Positions 1 through 6,042 of a DNA stretch of 6,154 nt are shown here, in pieces. Each line of letters begins with the position of its first letter. Within the stretch, counting starts at the first letter, position 1. The notes under the pieces were generated by a model. The model was not told the DNA's origin. It did no database searches and saw only the letters and a list, made by a program, of their open reading frames with translations. The stretch covers positions 1-6,154 of the forward strand of contig JAMXLG010000135.1 in assembly GCA_024281135.1 (NCBI GenBank), given 5' to 3'. The stretch comes from Vulcanimicrobiia bacterium (GTDB taxonomy: Bacteria; Eremiobacterota; Eremiobacteria; Baltobacterales; Baltobacteraceae). Position numbers and translations under genes: made by a program.

Positions 1-2
1 CA

Positions 3-365
3 TTGGAGCGCTATGCGGACGCACGATTGATGGCGCGCGACGCGCTGACGCTCAGTCGCGATGTCCAGGACGAAGTCCAACTTGCGTTTACCGTGCAGCA
101 TCTCGCCGCAATCGCCGGCCTGCGGCCTACTGTTGATGTAGCTCGCGATCGCGACGATCGCGCGCGCGCGGCAAGGCTTCTCGGTTATGCTAGTGTGCGT
201 TTGGCCACGCTCGAGGTGTCACGCTGGTATACCGAACAACAAGAGTACGATAAGTTGCTGCCCGCCCTTCGCAATGCGCTCGGTGACGACGAGCTGGCGA
301 AACTCATGGCCAAGGGCGGCACTTGGACCGAAGATCACACCGTCACGGAAGCGATGCTCGTGTGA
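3..365 (+). CDS. C-terminal end of a TPR-containing multidomain regulator/ATPase (5' truncated by window)
   Basis: The frame is open from the first bases and ends at TGA 363-365, so this is the last ~120 residues of a longer protein; no genuine start is in the window (the first codon in frame is TTG, probably an internal Leu). The visible part begins with an amphipathic helical stretch rich in Ala, Arg and Leu (residues ~1-40) that looks like the last TPR-type helices. Next comes an Ala/Arg-rich segment with 'ARLLGYASVRLA' and 'YDKLLPALRNALGDDELAKL', and an acidic tail. This order (ARLLGAA-like helix, 'Y..LL..LR.ALG...', short tail) is typical of the C-termini of large AAA/TPR regulators of the BTAD or cyclase-linked ATPase type; that is family knowledge, not proof. 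The N-terminal effector domain is unseen, so the exact class is unknown. It converges on the large minus-strand regulator, which belongs to the same broad group. Confidence 0.75.
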   Translation: MERYADARLMARDALTLSRDVQDEVQLAFTVQHLAAIAGLRPTVDVARDRDDRARAARLLGYASVRLATLEVSRWYTEQQEYDKLLPALRNALGDDELAKLMAKGGTWTEDHTVTEAMLV

Positions 366-460
366 ACACGCGATGGTCACGACCGAAGTGTCGCCACGGA
401 AACTCGACTATAACGATGAGGATTGGGTTGTAATCGACCGCGTAGAAGAGCATGTTCGCC
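366..460. other. Convergent intergenic gap between two regulator genes
   Basis: These 95 bases lie between the TGA of the truncated plus-strand gene and the TAA of the minus-strand regulator. I find no stem-loop followed by a T-run in either direction; the best inverted element is the short GGTC-AC-GACC at 375-384, whose two-base centre is too tight for a hairpin. Both strands happen to stay open here, but neither frame has a ribosome binding site. Termination of the two genes is therefore not explained by what is visible. Confidence 0.5.
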
Positions 461-3400
461 TTAGTCCTGCAGCGCATGGCGCTTGTAACGCTCCAGAAGA
501 GCGCGATGGTGCGGGAACGCGCGTTCGAAGCGCTCCCTTGCGACTGGGTTACCGATACTCTTTCGGCACTCACAAAAGGCGTCCCACGCCCTATCGAACA
601 AGCGCGAAGCATTGCGCTCGTCTTTGAGCGCGTGCGCTGCCCGTGCTAGCGCGTACAGCGCATTCGCAGGATCTTCGAATTGAACGCCGGGCTGCTCGAA
701 AATGATCTGAAGCTCTTTCGCTGACGATGCGACGGTATTGATATCATCGATGTGGATCGCAACATCAATCAATCGTGTGAGCAGCCATCCCTGTTGTGAG
801 GGAAACCCGACCGCACGATGAGATTCTACCGCTTCTTTCAGCAACTGCAGACCTCGTCGCGGATCGCTGGTATTTGCGGCAACGATTCCAAGAAACGCTT
901 GGGCGCGAACACGGTCTGACGGATATTCCGCCAGCGCCGGATATTCTAATGCTTCCCGCGCGAGCTGATCGCACCGAGCATAGTCCTCCTTGAGCAGCGC
1001 CACTTCGGCCTCATTCAGCAAAGCGATGACGTAGAGAGTAGGGGCTTCGAGGCGACGTAACACGTCGCATGCAGCTTGATTGCAACGCGACACCTCGTCT
1101 AGATCGCCAAGGCGATACGCCAACCCGCCGGAATGCATCAGCGCTCGCGCTTGTGAACGCGGCTTGCCGATTCGCTCGTAGATGCGTATGGCCGTTTCGA
1201 AGTGCGAACGAGCCTCTTCGAATCGCAACAGCTCCCACGCTGGATGTCCAATCGCGAGATGCGCGTCCGCCTCGGACTCAACATCGCCGCATCGTCGCGC
1301 GGCCTCCAGGATGCGCTGGCCGATTTCGTACTTCAAGTTGCGGTCATTGCGGGCGCGCGCGATTTGATGTGCCGCCTTTAGGAGCTCGCCGGTTTCATCG
1401 CTGACACCCTGCGCGATTGCAGCGTTGAGTTCGCGTTCAGCCTCATCAATGCGACCGAGCGCGACGAGCGCGCGAACGAGTAGATGCACGGTGGCACTTA
1501 TGTCGGTCGCCACATTCGCGTCGCGAGCAATCTGCAGCGCTTTGCGAAGGTCCTCGGTCGCTACCAAATGCTTTCCGCTCTCCATGTTCTGCGCTCCACG
1601 CGCAGAACATACGTCGAACAATGCGCGCGGGTCGTGAAGCAGCTCCGCAAGGCTTTGTGCAACCGCTAAAGCTTCTGCCGCCGCAGCAGTGTCGCCGCAA
1701 CGACGCGCGAGACGCTCACGCGAACGAGCTGCAGCGTAGCGCTCTTCATCGCCGAGCGCCGTGGCAGTGCTTTCCATCGAACTAACCGTCCGTTCCAGCC
1801 TTGCCGTGTCACCGGCCCTGTAGGCCGCGTTCGTTGCTATGGCGAGTGCTGCGAACCGCTGTGCATCGGTGGCCGCAAGTCGCAACGCGCGCTCTGCTAG
1901 TGCCGTTGCGTCGGCGTTGGCGTACACCCGCAAAGCCGAAGACGCCGCCTCGATGTACGCAGCATATGCACGAGCGCTATCATCGGCCCTTTCCCAGTGC
2001 TCAGCAATCGTTGCAGGAGAAGCGAGCCCGGTCGTTTCGAGAAACGCAGCGACCCTTCGGTGACGCCGCTGTAGCGACGGCGGCTGCAGGCGCGTGTAGA
2101 CGGCGGCTTGCAGCAGATGATGTGAGAACGTGTAGTGTAGATCGCTGTACTGTACTTCACGGACAAGGTGGCGATCGATCAACGGTCCGAGCGCATCGAG
2201 GACCTCAATCTCGTCCCAACCCGTGACACCACAGATCGTGTCGACGCTAAAAGCGACGCCGACGACGGATGCAATCTCTGCAACACGTTGTGACGAAGAC
2301 GGTAAGCGATCGAATCGATCGGTGATGAGACGCGTGCGATCGACGCCTTGAGTAACCGATGGAAGCTCACGTGTCTCCGCATACGCTCGAAGGGCTTCAA
2401 TTGCGACGAGCGGATTACCGTTGCTTACCGCGAACACGCGCCGCGCGACCTCATCGAACGTTTCGGACGGCGGCGCGAACGCATCAACGATCGTTGTAAT
2501 ATCAGCATCGCTGAGTCGGCGTAGCGAGAGCGTTTGAACATCTGCAAAGCGGCGTTGTAAATCGACAATCGCGTCCTGACGCGCAACAGCATCGAAGCGA
2601 TAGGTGATGATGATCAGTATCGACCGGTCACCGATCTGCGCGCGCAGATGCGCGACGGCGTCGAGCGTCGCAACAGCCGCCCATTGAAGATCCTCGAGGA
2701 TCAACACGAGCGGTCGCCGGAGCGCAAGCACGTCACATGCCTCCACGATCGCCTCCAGAAGTCTTGTTCGCTCGCGATCGTTTTCAAGTGTTGCGGCGTG
2801 CGGCGTGACAGTGCGAAGCTCTGGAATTATCGATGACAGTATTGCAGTGGTGGCCAGCGAGAGTGAAGCGTCGAGCGTCGACGCTGCGTTCCGCAGCGCC
2901 GTTGCAAGCGGCTCATAAGGAAAATCCTGCGACGGGCCGGCCGCTCCCCAGAGTACCCGTGCACCTTCGGCGTCGCACCGCGTTGCGAGTTCGCGCACGA
3001 GGCGCGACTTGCCGATACCCGCTTCGCCTCTCACAGCGACGATGCGCCCGTCCCCGCTTGCCGCGCGATGCCAAGACGTCAAGAGCGTCGCAAACTCAAC
3101 ATCGCGTCCGGCGAACGGAACGCTATGCTCCTGCGCTCGCGAAGGCGCATTGTTTCCGGATGCGACCGTGATCGCGGCGTCATTGCGAATCGCTTGCTCG
3201 AGCTCGAGTGTCTCAGGCATCGGCTCGACACCGATCACCTCGCGAAGTCGCGTGGCGAACTGATCGAAAGTTGCAAGTGCGCCCGCGCGATCACCGGCTT
3301 CAAAGCGCAAACTCATCAGCGTCCGCACGACGTCCTCGCGCCATTCGTCGACCGTCAGGATGCGTTCGGCAAGTGCGTGCGCCCCGGCGAAATCGCGCGC

Positions 3401-3877
3401 AGCACGCGAGCGTTGGACCAGCTGCCAGAGCGCCGCAAGGTAGATCGTGCGCAGTCTTTCACGCTCGGCAGGCAACCACTCGTCGTAGGAACCGGCGAGC
3501 ACCTCACCGCGGTAGAGCTCGATCGCATCGCGCAGCTTCCCCTCATTGATGTACCGCTCGAATGCGAGAACGTCGATCCAGGCCGGCGCGGCGGGGTTCC
3601 ATCCAATACGCATCGCGTCGGTGAGCAGCCACGGTATTTCCTCGCCGTGTTGCGGCAACGCGCGCTGCAGATGATGGATGTGGCGCCGCAAATTCGCGCG
3701 CGCTTCGTCGTCGCTGCAGTCAGGCCACAACTCAGCCGCGAGCGCCCCGCGCGACAGCATCGAGTCAGACAAAGCTAGACGAGCGAGCAGCGATATCGTG
3801 CGTGGAGGCGCGCTCCAGCGCACCGCTTCGCCGTCGACTAGTACTTCCGGCTCACCAAAGAGACGGATCTGCAACAT
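461..3877 (-). CDS. BTAD-domain (SARP-like) transcriptional regulator with AAA/STAND ATPase and TPR-like C-terminal half
   Basis: This 1138-residue cytoplasmic protein is probably an ATP-dependent transcription regulator. Residues ~1-95 form an OmpR/SARP-type winged helix: start 'MLQIRLFGEPEVLVDG', then 'LARLALS', 'ALAAELWPD', 'ARANLRRHIHHLQRAL'. Residues ~100-233 are a bacterial transcriptional activation domain with 'ELYRGEVLAG' and 'FEAGDRAGALATFDQF'. The ATPase starts near 253 ('VPFAGRD'), with Walker A GEAGIGKS at 284-291, Walker B-like LILEDLQWA at 392-400 and a sensor-like TYR at 425-427. Near 584 is 'FSHHLLQAAVY', matching the 'FsHdLireavY' motif of LuxR/cyclase-linked ATPases. From ~620 to the end it is helical and Ala/Arg-rich with TPR-like pairs, for example 864-902. 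No C-terminal LuxR helix-turn-helix is present, so DNA binding should rest on the N-terminus. The length fits large AfsR-like SARPs. The ATG at 3875-3877 is chosen because the winged helix starts at once; its Shine-Dalgarno is poor. The target genes and inducing signal cannot be read from sequence. Confidence 0.93.
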   Translation of the reverse strand: MLQIRLFGEPEVLVDGEAVRWSAPPRTISLLARLALSDSMLSRGALAAELWPDCSDDEARANLRRHIHHLQRALPQHGEEIPWLLTDAMRIGWNPAAPAWIDVLAFERYINEGKLRDAIELYRGEVLAGSYDEWLPAERERLRTIYLAALWQLVQRSRAARDFAGAHALAERILTVDEWREDVVRTLMSLRFEAGDRAGALATFDQFATRLREVIGVEPMPETLELEQAIRNDAAITVASGNNAPSRAQEHSVPFAGRDVEFATLLTSWHRAASGDGRIVAVRGEAGIGKSRLVRELATRCDAEGARVLWGAAGPSQDFPYEPLATALRNAASTLDASLSLATTAILSSIIPELRTVTPHAATLENDRERTRLLEAIVEACDVLALRRPLVLILEDLQWAAVATLDAVAHLRAQIGDRSILIIITYRFDAVARQDAIVDLQRRFADVQTLSLRRLSDADITTIVDAFAPPSETFDEVARRVFAVSNGNPLVAIEALRAYAETRELPSVTQGVDRTRLITDRFDRLPSSSQRVAEIASVVGVAFSVDTICGVTGWDEIEVLDALGPLIDRHLVREVQYSDLHYTFSHHLLQAAVYTRLQPPSLQRRHRRVAAFLETTGLASPATIAEHWERADDSARAYAAYIEAASSALRVYANADATALAERALRLAATDAQRFAALAIATNAAYRAGDTARLERTVSSMESTATALGDEERYAAARSRERLARRCGDTAAAAEALAVAQSLAELLHDPRALFDVCSARGAQNMESGKHLVATEDLRKALQIARDANVATDISATVHLLVRALVALGRIDEAERELNAAIAQGVSDETGELLKAAHQIARARNDRNLKYEIGQRILEAARRCGDVESEADAHLAIGHPAWELLRFEEARSHFETAIRIYERIGKPRSQARALMHSGGLAYRLGDLDEVSRCNQAACDVLRRLEAPTLYVIALLNEAEVALLKEDYARCDQLAREALEYPALAEYPSDRVRAQAFLGIVAANTSDPRRGLQLLKEAVESHRAVGFPSQQGWLLTRLIDVAIHIDDINTVASSAKELQIIFEQPGVQFEDPANALYALARAAHALKDERNASRLFDRAWDAFCECRKSIGNPVARERFERAFPHHRALLERYKRHALQD

Positions 3878-3941
3878 TGGACGCTTTTTCGACGGCGCAT
3901 CAATAGCATTCTCTCATTACTCAGCCATGTTGGAGATAGAC
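3878..3941. promoter_or_regulatory. Short divergent promoter region between regulator and propeller genes
   Basis: Only 64 bases separate the start codons of the minus-strand regulator and the plus-strand propeller gene, so both promoters must sit here or overlap the coding regions. I see no pair of boxes close to TTGACA/TATAAT at proper spacing on either strand; TAGCAT at 3904-3909 is the nearest -10-like hexamer on the plus strand but lacks a fitting -35. This is what one would expect of activator-dependent or alternative-sigma promoters, but absence of a match in an unfamiliar phylum is weak evidence. Binding of the adjacent regulator here is inference from the layout. Confidence 0.45.
3932..3935 (+). 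promoter_or_regulatory. Ribosome binding site (GGAG) deciding the propeller gene start
   Basis: GGAG is followed by six bases (ATAGAC) and then ATG at 3942. It lies downstream of the alternative in-frame ATG at 3927, so it selects 3942 as the start. The resulting protein begins directly with a compact signal peptide. Confidence 0.75.
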
Positions 3942-4964
3942 ATGAATTGTTTACGATTTGCGCTTTTGGGCGCGTTTGCGCTCGTCCAATGTAGCGGAAA
4001 CGCAGCCTCACCGACGACGGCGACGCAACAGCAATTGGAGCCGCAGGTCTTGAGGACGGTCAAGCCGCCGCCGGGCCGACCGGCTTTGATTTATGTCGCC
4101 GATGCCTGCAGCCACGAGGTTGCCTCGTTCTCTGCCTTCGCATCGGGTGCCGTGGTGCCGCGAACGGTCATCTCCGGGCCACACACGCGCCTGGAAAGTC
4201 AGACCGGACTCTTCGTCGACGATACCAACCTCTGGGTCACATCGTTCCAACACCTGCTCCGTTTTGATCCGAACCAAACCGGCGACACGCCGCCGCTGTC
4301 GTTTATCGGCGGTAATCTCTCTGTTCTAAATGCAACGACGAACGGCGTCTCCATTGACTTAGCGGGACGAGAATACGTAACAAACTTTTCGCCACCGGCC
4401 ATCGATGTGTTTGCGCAGGGTGCAACCTTCAGCGCTACGCCACAACAACAGATCACGGGGCCTGCGACCGGTCTCGTGCATCCGACGGGGCTTGCTCTCG
4501 ATAGCAGTCAGAATATTTGGATTGCCGACGTCAACGGACAGGAAATCGAAGAATTCTCGCGGCTCGCGAATCGGAATGCTGCGCCCCTCGTCAAGATCGC
4601 CGGACCAGCAACGCAGTTGAGCTTTCCGTTCGGTGTATTCGTTGACACGAGCGGCAACATCTGGGCTGTGAACGTCAATGGTGCTCACCGGAACACCGTG
4701 CTTGAATTCGCGCACGGCGCCCACGGAAACGTTGCACCGATTCACGTGATAACCGGCCCGGCGACACAGCTTAGCACACCATACGGAGTTACGGTTGATC
4801 AGAGTGGTTTCGTCTATGTTGCAAATAGCGGGCTAATCTCCGGCGGACGCCCAGCGAGTATCACCGTCTATAGACCCGGCTCAACCGGAAACGCCGCTCC
4901 GGTGCAGCTGATCGAGGGCGGTCTGACGACTCTAGGCTGCCCCACGGGAATCGCGGTGCACTAA
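3942..4964 (+). CDS. Exported six-bladed NHL-like beta-propeller protein, possible lipoprotein
   Basis: The 340-residue product begins with a short signal peptide: MNCLR, then a hydrophobic core at ~6-16 ('FALLGAFALVQ') and Cys17. 'LVQC' resembles a lipobox, but Gln at -1 is unusual, so signal peptidase I cleavage near 'NAAS' (20-23) is an alternative. A Thr/Gln/Pro-rich linker (~22-47) precedes six repeats of 47-51 residues starting near 49, 96, 143, 191, 239 and 290. Each opens with a strand such as 'NIWIADVNG' and closes with a 'GPATQLS.P.GV.VD.SG'-like turn and strand. The last repeat stops at 'GIAVH', the C-terminus, so the propeller is complete rather than truncated. Such NHL/SMP-30-like folds serve as extracytoplasmic binding or scaffold surfaces, and some are enzymes; I see no metal-site set that would establish lactonase activity. 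Cys56 and Cys333 lie in the first and last blades and could form a closing disulfide (inference). The ligand is unknown. Confidence 0.88.
   Translation: MNCLRFALLGAFALVQCSGNAASPTTATQQQLEPQVLRTVKPPPGRPALIYVADACSHEVASFSAFASGAVVPRTVISGPHTRLESQTGLFVDDTNLWVTSFQHLLRFDPNQTGDTPPLSFIGGNLSVLNATTNGVSIDLAGREYVTNFSPPAIDVFAQGATFSATPQQQITGPATGLVHPTGLALDSSQNIWIADVNGQEIEEFSRLANRNAAPLVKIAGPATQLSFPFGVFVDTSGNIWAVNVNGAHRNTVLEFAHGAHGNVAPIHVITGPATQLSTPYGVTVDQSGFVYVANSGLISGGRPASITVYRPGSTGNAAPVQLIEGGLTTLGCPTGIAVH
4086..4961 (+). repeat. Six tandem protein repeats encoding propeller blades
   Basis: Residues 49-340 of the propeller protein divide into six units of about 48 residues. Blades 3 to 5 are the most alike, sharing 'ITGPAT-L' or 'IAGPAT-L', a Pro-Gly or Pro-Phe-Gly turn, and 'VD-SGNIW'. 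Blades 1 and 2 are more diverged (for instance 'ISGPHTRLESQTGLFVDD'). The similarity is at protein level; the nucleotide copies have drifted, so this is an old duplication rather than a recent DNA repeat. Confidence 0.8.
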
Positions 4965-4967
4965 CGC

Positions 4968-5135
4968 ATGCTGAACTTGGGCCTCGCGCTAGTGCTGTCC
5001 GGCTTACTGATACTCGCAATTGATTGCGTTGTGGAGGATTGGATTTTCCGGGAGCCTCCTGGTGAAGTTGCCAGAGCGGGAGTTTTATTGACCTTCTTTG
5101 GTTGCTGCGTGTTGGTAGATTCCGCATGCTCTTGA
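4968..5135 (+). CDS. Possible small two-helix membrane protein, 55 residues
   Basis: The ORF starts with ATG three bases after the propeller gene's TAA and ends at TGA 5133-5135. Its product has a hydrophobic segment at ~2-18 ('LNLGLALVLSGLLILAI'), a charged polar loop at ~19-37 with 'VEDWIFREPPGEVAR', and a second hydrophobic segment at ~38-51 ('GVLLTFFGCCVLV') ending near a Cys. Such a hydrophobic-polar-hydrophobic pattern is a plausible membrane hairpin, and the tight spacing would suit translational coupling. Against it: no Shine-Dalgarno is visible, the second helix is short, and a candidate terminator lies inside. It could be a chance reading frame in a 3' untranslated region. Function unknown. 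Confidence 0.3.
   Translation: MLNLGLALVLSGLLILAIDCVVEDWIFREPPGEVARAGVLLTFFGCCVLVDSACS
5056..5089 (+). terminator. Candidate imperfect terminator for the propeller gene
   Basis: CTCCTGG (5056-5062) pairs with CCA (5071-5073) and GGAG (5079-5082), leaving an eight-base loop and a five-base bulge (5074-5078) on the 3' side. It is followed directly by TTTTATT (5083-5089). The bulged stem is weak, but the T-run is placed as in a Rho-independent terminator. It lies 92 bases after the propeller stop codon and inside the 55-codon ORF, so the two calls compete. Confidence 0.25.
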
Positions 5136-5188
5136 TCATATTGTTTGTGCACCATTGCTGTATTCATCGCTGCAATCATCGCGTTCTT

Positions 5189-5210
5189 CGCGAGCCGCGT
5201 GTTGCTCGCG
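5189..5210 (+). other. Hairpin / inverted repeat in the leader of the lipoprotein gene
   Basis: CGCGAGC (5189-5195) and GCTCGCG (5204-5210) form a perfect 7-bp stem with an eight-base loop. No T-run follows, so it is not a standard terminator. It lies 57 bases upstream of the lipoprotein start and could be an operator, an mRNA-stabilising leader structure or a chance GC-rich palindrome. The surrounding 5136-5267 stretch has no convincing -35/-10 pair; TTGATC (5132-5137) and TGTATT (5159-5164) are 21 bases apart, too far for a standard promoter. Confidence 0.3.
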
Positions 5211-5256
5211 TCTACATCGCGCTTACCGCAAAAATCGGAAGCGCTGCGTTTCTAAT

Positions 5257-5261
5257 GGAGG
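5257..5261 (+). promoter_or_regulatory. Ribosome binding site (GGAGG) of the lipoprotein gene
   Basis: GGAGG is followed by six bases (TTCCAT) and then ATG at 5268. It is the strongest Shine-Dalgarno match in the window and fixes the start at a residue that yields a complete lipoprotein signal peptide. Confidence 0.85.
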
Positions 5262-5267
5262 TTCCAT

Positions 5268-5993
5268 ATGAAAATTCAACCGAAACGCGGCTTGTTTGCC
5301 GCCACGCTCTTCGTTCTTGGCTCGTCGCTCGCCGCATGCGGAGGAGCTATGAGCGGTCCTGCGTCAGTCCCCAACGGTTCAATGCATCAGCAAGCTCTTT
5401 CGACCGAGAACTCACCAACCACAACCGATATACAAGAATTCAGCGCTTCACTCGCTCCATCACCTGCGCCGCTCGGTTTCCCTATCACGGTGTCGGCAGG
5501 AGCGAAAAAATGTCTTCCCCACGCATCTGGAGAGGGGACGTTATCGTCACTCGGACCGCAGGCTGAAAAGCTTCACATAAATGTACATGGTCTCGTTCCA
5601 AATGCGGATTACGATCTCTTCATCATTCAGGTGCCGAATAAGCCGTTTGGACTGTCATGGTATCAGGGTGACATCGGGACCAACTCAACCGGAACAGGTG
5701 TAGGTGATTTCGTCGGACGCTTCAGCATCGAGACGTTCATCGTTGCGCCGGGCACGGCACCTGCACCGGTGGTGTTCCACAATGCATTTCCTGACGCTTC
5801 GAGTAATCCGCCAACAGGTCCGGTGCACGAATATCATATCGGTCTCTGGTTTGATTCGCCCGCGGTTGCAGCGAAGGCAGGTTGCCTCGCGACGGTGACT
5901 CCGTTCAACGGAACTCACAATGCAGGCATCCAGGCGATGAACACGGCGACGTTCCCAGATCTCTTCGGACCGCTGCGCCACTTCAATCCCTAG
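5268..5993 (+). CDS. Secreted lipoprotein of unknown function
   Basis: The 241-residue protein has a textbook lipoprotein signal: positively charged 'MKIQPKRG', hydrophobic core at ~9-20, and lipobox LAAC with Cys24 as the acylated residue, followed by GlyGly. A Ser/Thr/Pro-rich linker (~28-70) leads to a compact domain at ~71-215. That domain has alternating beta-strand patterns ('KLHINVHGLVPNADYDLFII' at 101-120), a Gly-rich turn ('GTGVGDFVGRFS' at 142-153) and 'HEYHIGLWFDSP' at 187-198. Cys82 and Cys206 flank the domain and could form a disulfide. I do not recognise the family with certainty; the strand pattern suggests an immunoglobulin- or CHRD-like beta-sandwich, which is a guess. No catalytic motif is evident. 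It has its own RBS and a strong hairpin after the stop, so it probably forms a unit of its own or the end of a unit with the propeller gene. Confidence 0.9.
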   Translation: MKIQPKRGLFAATLFVLGSSLAACGGAMSGPASVPNGSMHQQALSTENSPTTTDIQEFSASLAPSPAPLGFPITVSAGAKKCLPHASGEGTLSSLGPQAEKLHINVHGLVPNADYDLFIIQVPNKPFGLSWYQGDIGTNSTGTGVGDFVGRFSIETFIVAPGTAPAPVVFHNAFPDASSNPPTGPVHEYHIGLWFDSPAVAAKAGCLATVTPFNGTHNAGIQAMNTATFPDLFGPLRHFNP

Positions 5994-6004
5994 CAGTTCA
6001 TGCA

Positions 6005-6042
6005 GCTCAGGGTGCCGCAGGAACTACCGCGGCATCCTGAGC
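6005..6042 (+). terminator. Strong stem-loop terminator after the lipoprotein gene
   Basis: GCTCAGGGTGCCGC (6005-6018) pairs with GCGGCATCCTGAGC (6029-6042) over 14 positions, with one G-U wobble and a ten-base loop. It begins 11 bases after the lipoprotein stop codon. The following sequence is GTACCCCGTTTAG, with only a three-base T-run nine bases after the stem, so it lacks a classical U-tract. It may terminate with help from a factor or mainly protect the 3' end of the mRNA. Confidence 0.65.

Noticed and set aside
144..170. CGCGATCGCG palindrome followed by a CG run
   Set aside because: It lies in the coding frame and encodes an Arg/Asp/Ala-rich stretch; such palindromes are common in GC-rich coding DNA and no second role is evident.
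375..384. GGTC-AC-GACC inverted repeat in the convergent gap
   Set aside because: A two-base centre cannot form a stable hairpin and there is no T-run; not a terminator.
343..453. 36-codon minus-strand ORF starting seven bases after the regulator's stop
   Set aside because: No ribosome binding site, overlaps the end of the convergent gene, and is too short to judge without homologues.
373..627. Plus-strand ORF from ATG 373 with an acidic, protein-like start ('MVTTEVSPRKLDYNDEDW')
   Set aside because: Most of it runs antisense through the regulator's C-terminus and becomes Arg/Pro-rich there; no Shine-Dalgarno precedes the ATG. The first 30 residues look plausible only because the gap happens to be open.
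3068..3778. 236-codon plus-strand ORF opposite the regulator's N-terminal half
   Set aside because: It is antisense to the winged-helix, BTAD and Walker A coding sequence, is Arg-rich and low in hydrophobic pattern, and has no RBS; a GC-rich shadow frame.
3678..3941. Upstream extension of the propeller gene to ATG 3678 or ATG 3927
   Set aside because: The 3678 start would overlap the regulator's 5' end and bury the signal peptide behind 88 charged residues. ATG 3927 has no RBS, while ATG 3942 has GGAG six bases upstream.
4359..4745. 128-codon minus-strand ORF within the propeller gene
   Set aside because: Antisense to the clear blade repeats and without any recognisable domain or RBS.
4961..5179. 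72-codon minus-strand ORF across the propeller-lipoprotein spacer
   Set aside because: Low-complexity hydrophilic product (many Ser, Thr, Gln, Lys) that is the complement of the hydrophobic plus-strand frame; no Shine-Dalgarno.
5102..5566. 154-codon plus-strand ORF overlapping the lipoprotein start
   Set aside because: Out of frame with the lipoprotein, which has a strong RBS and lipobox; the Arg/Cys/His-rich product looks like a shadow.
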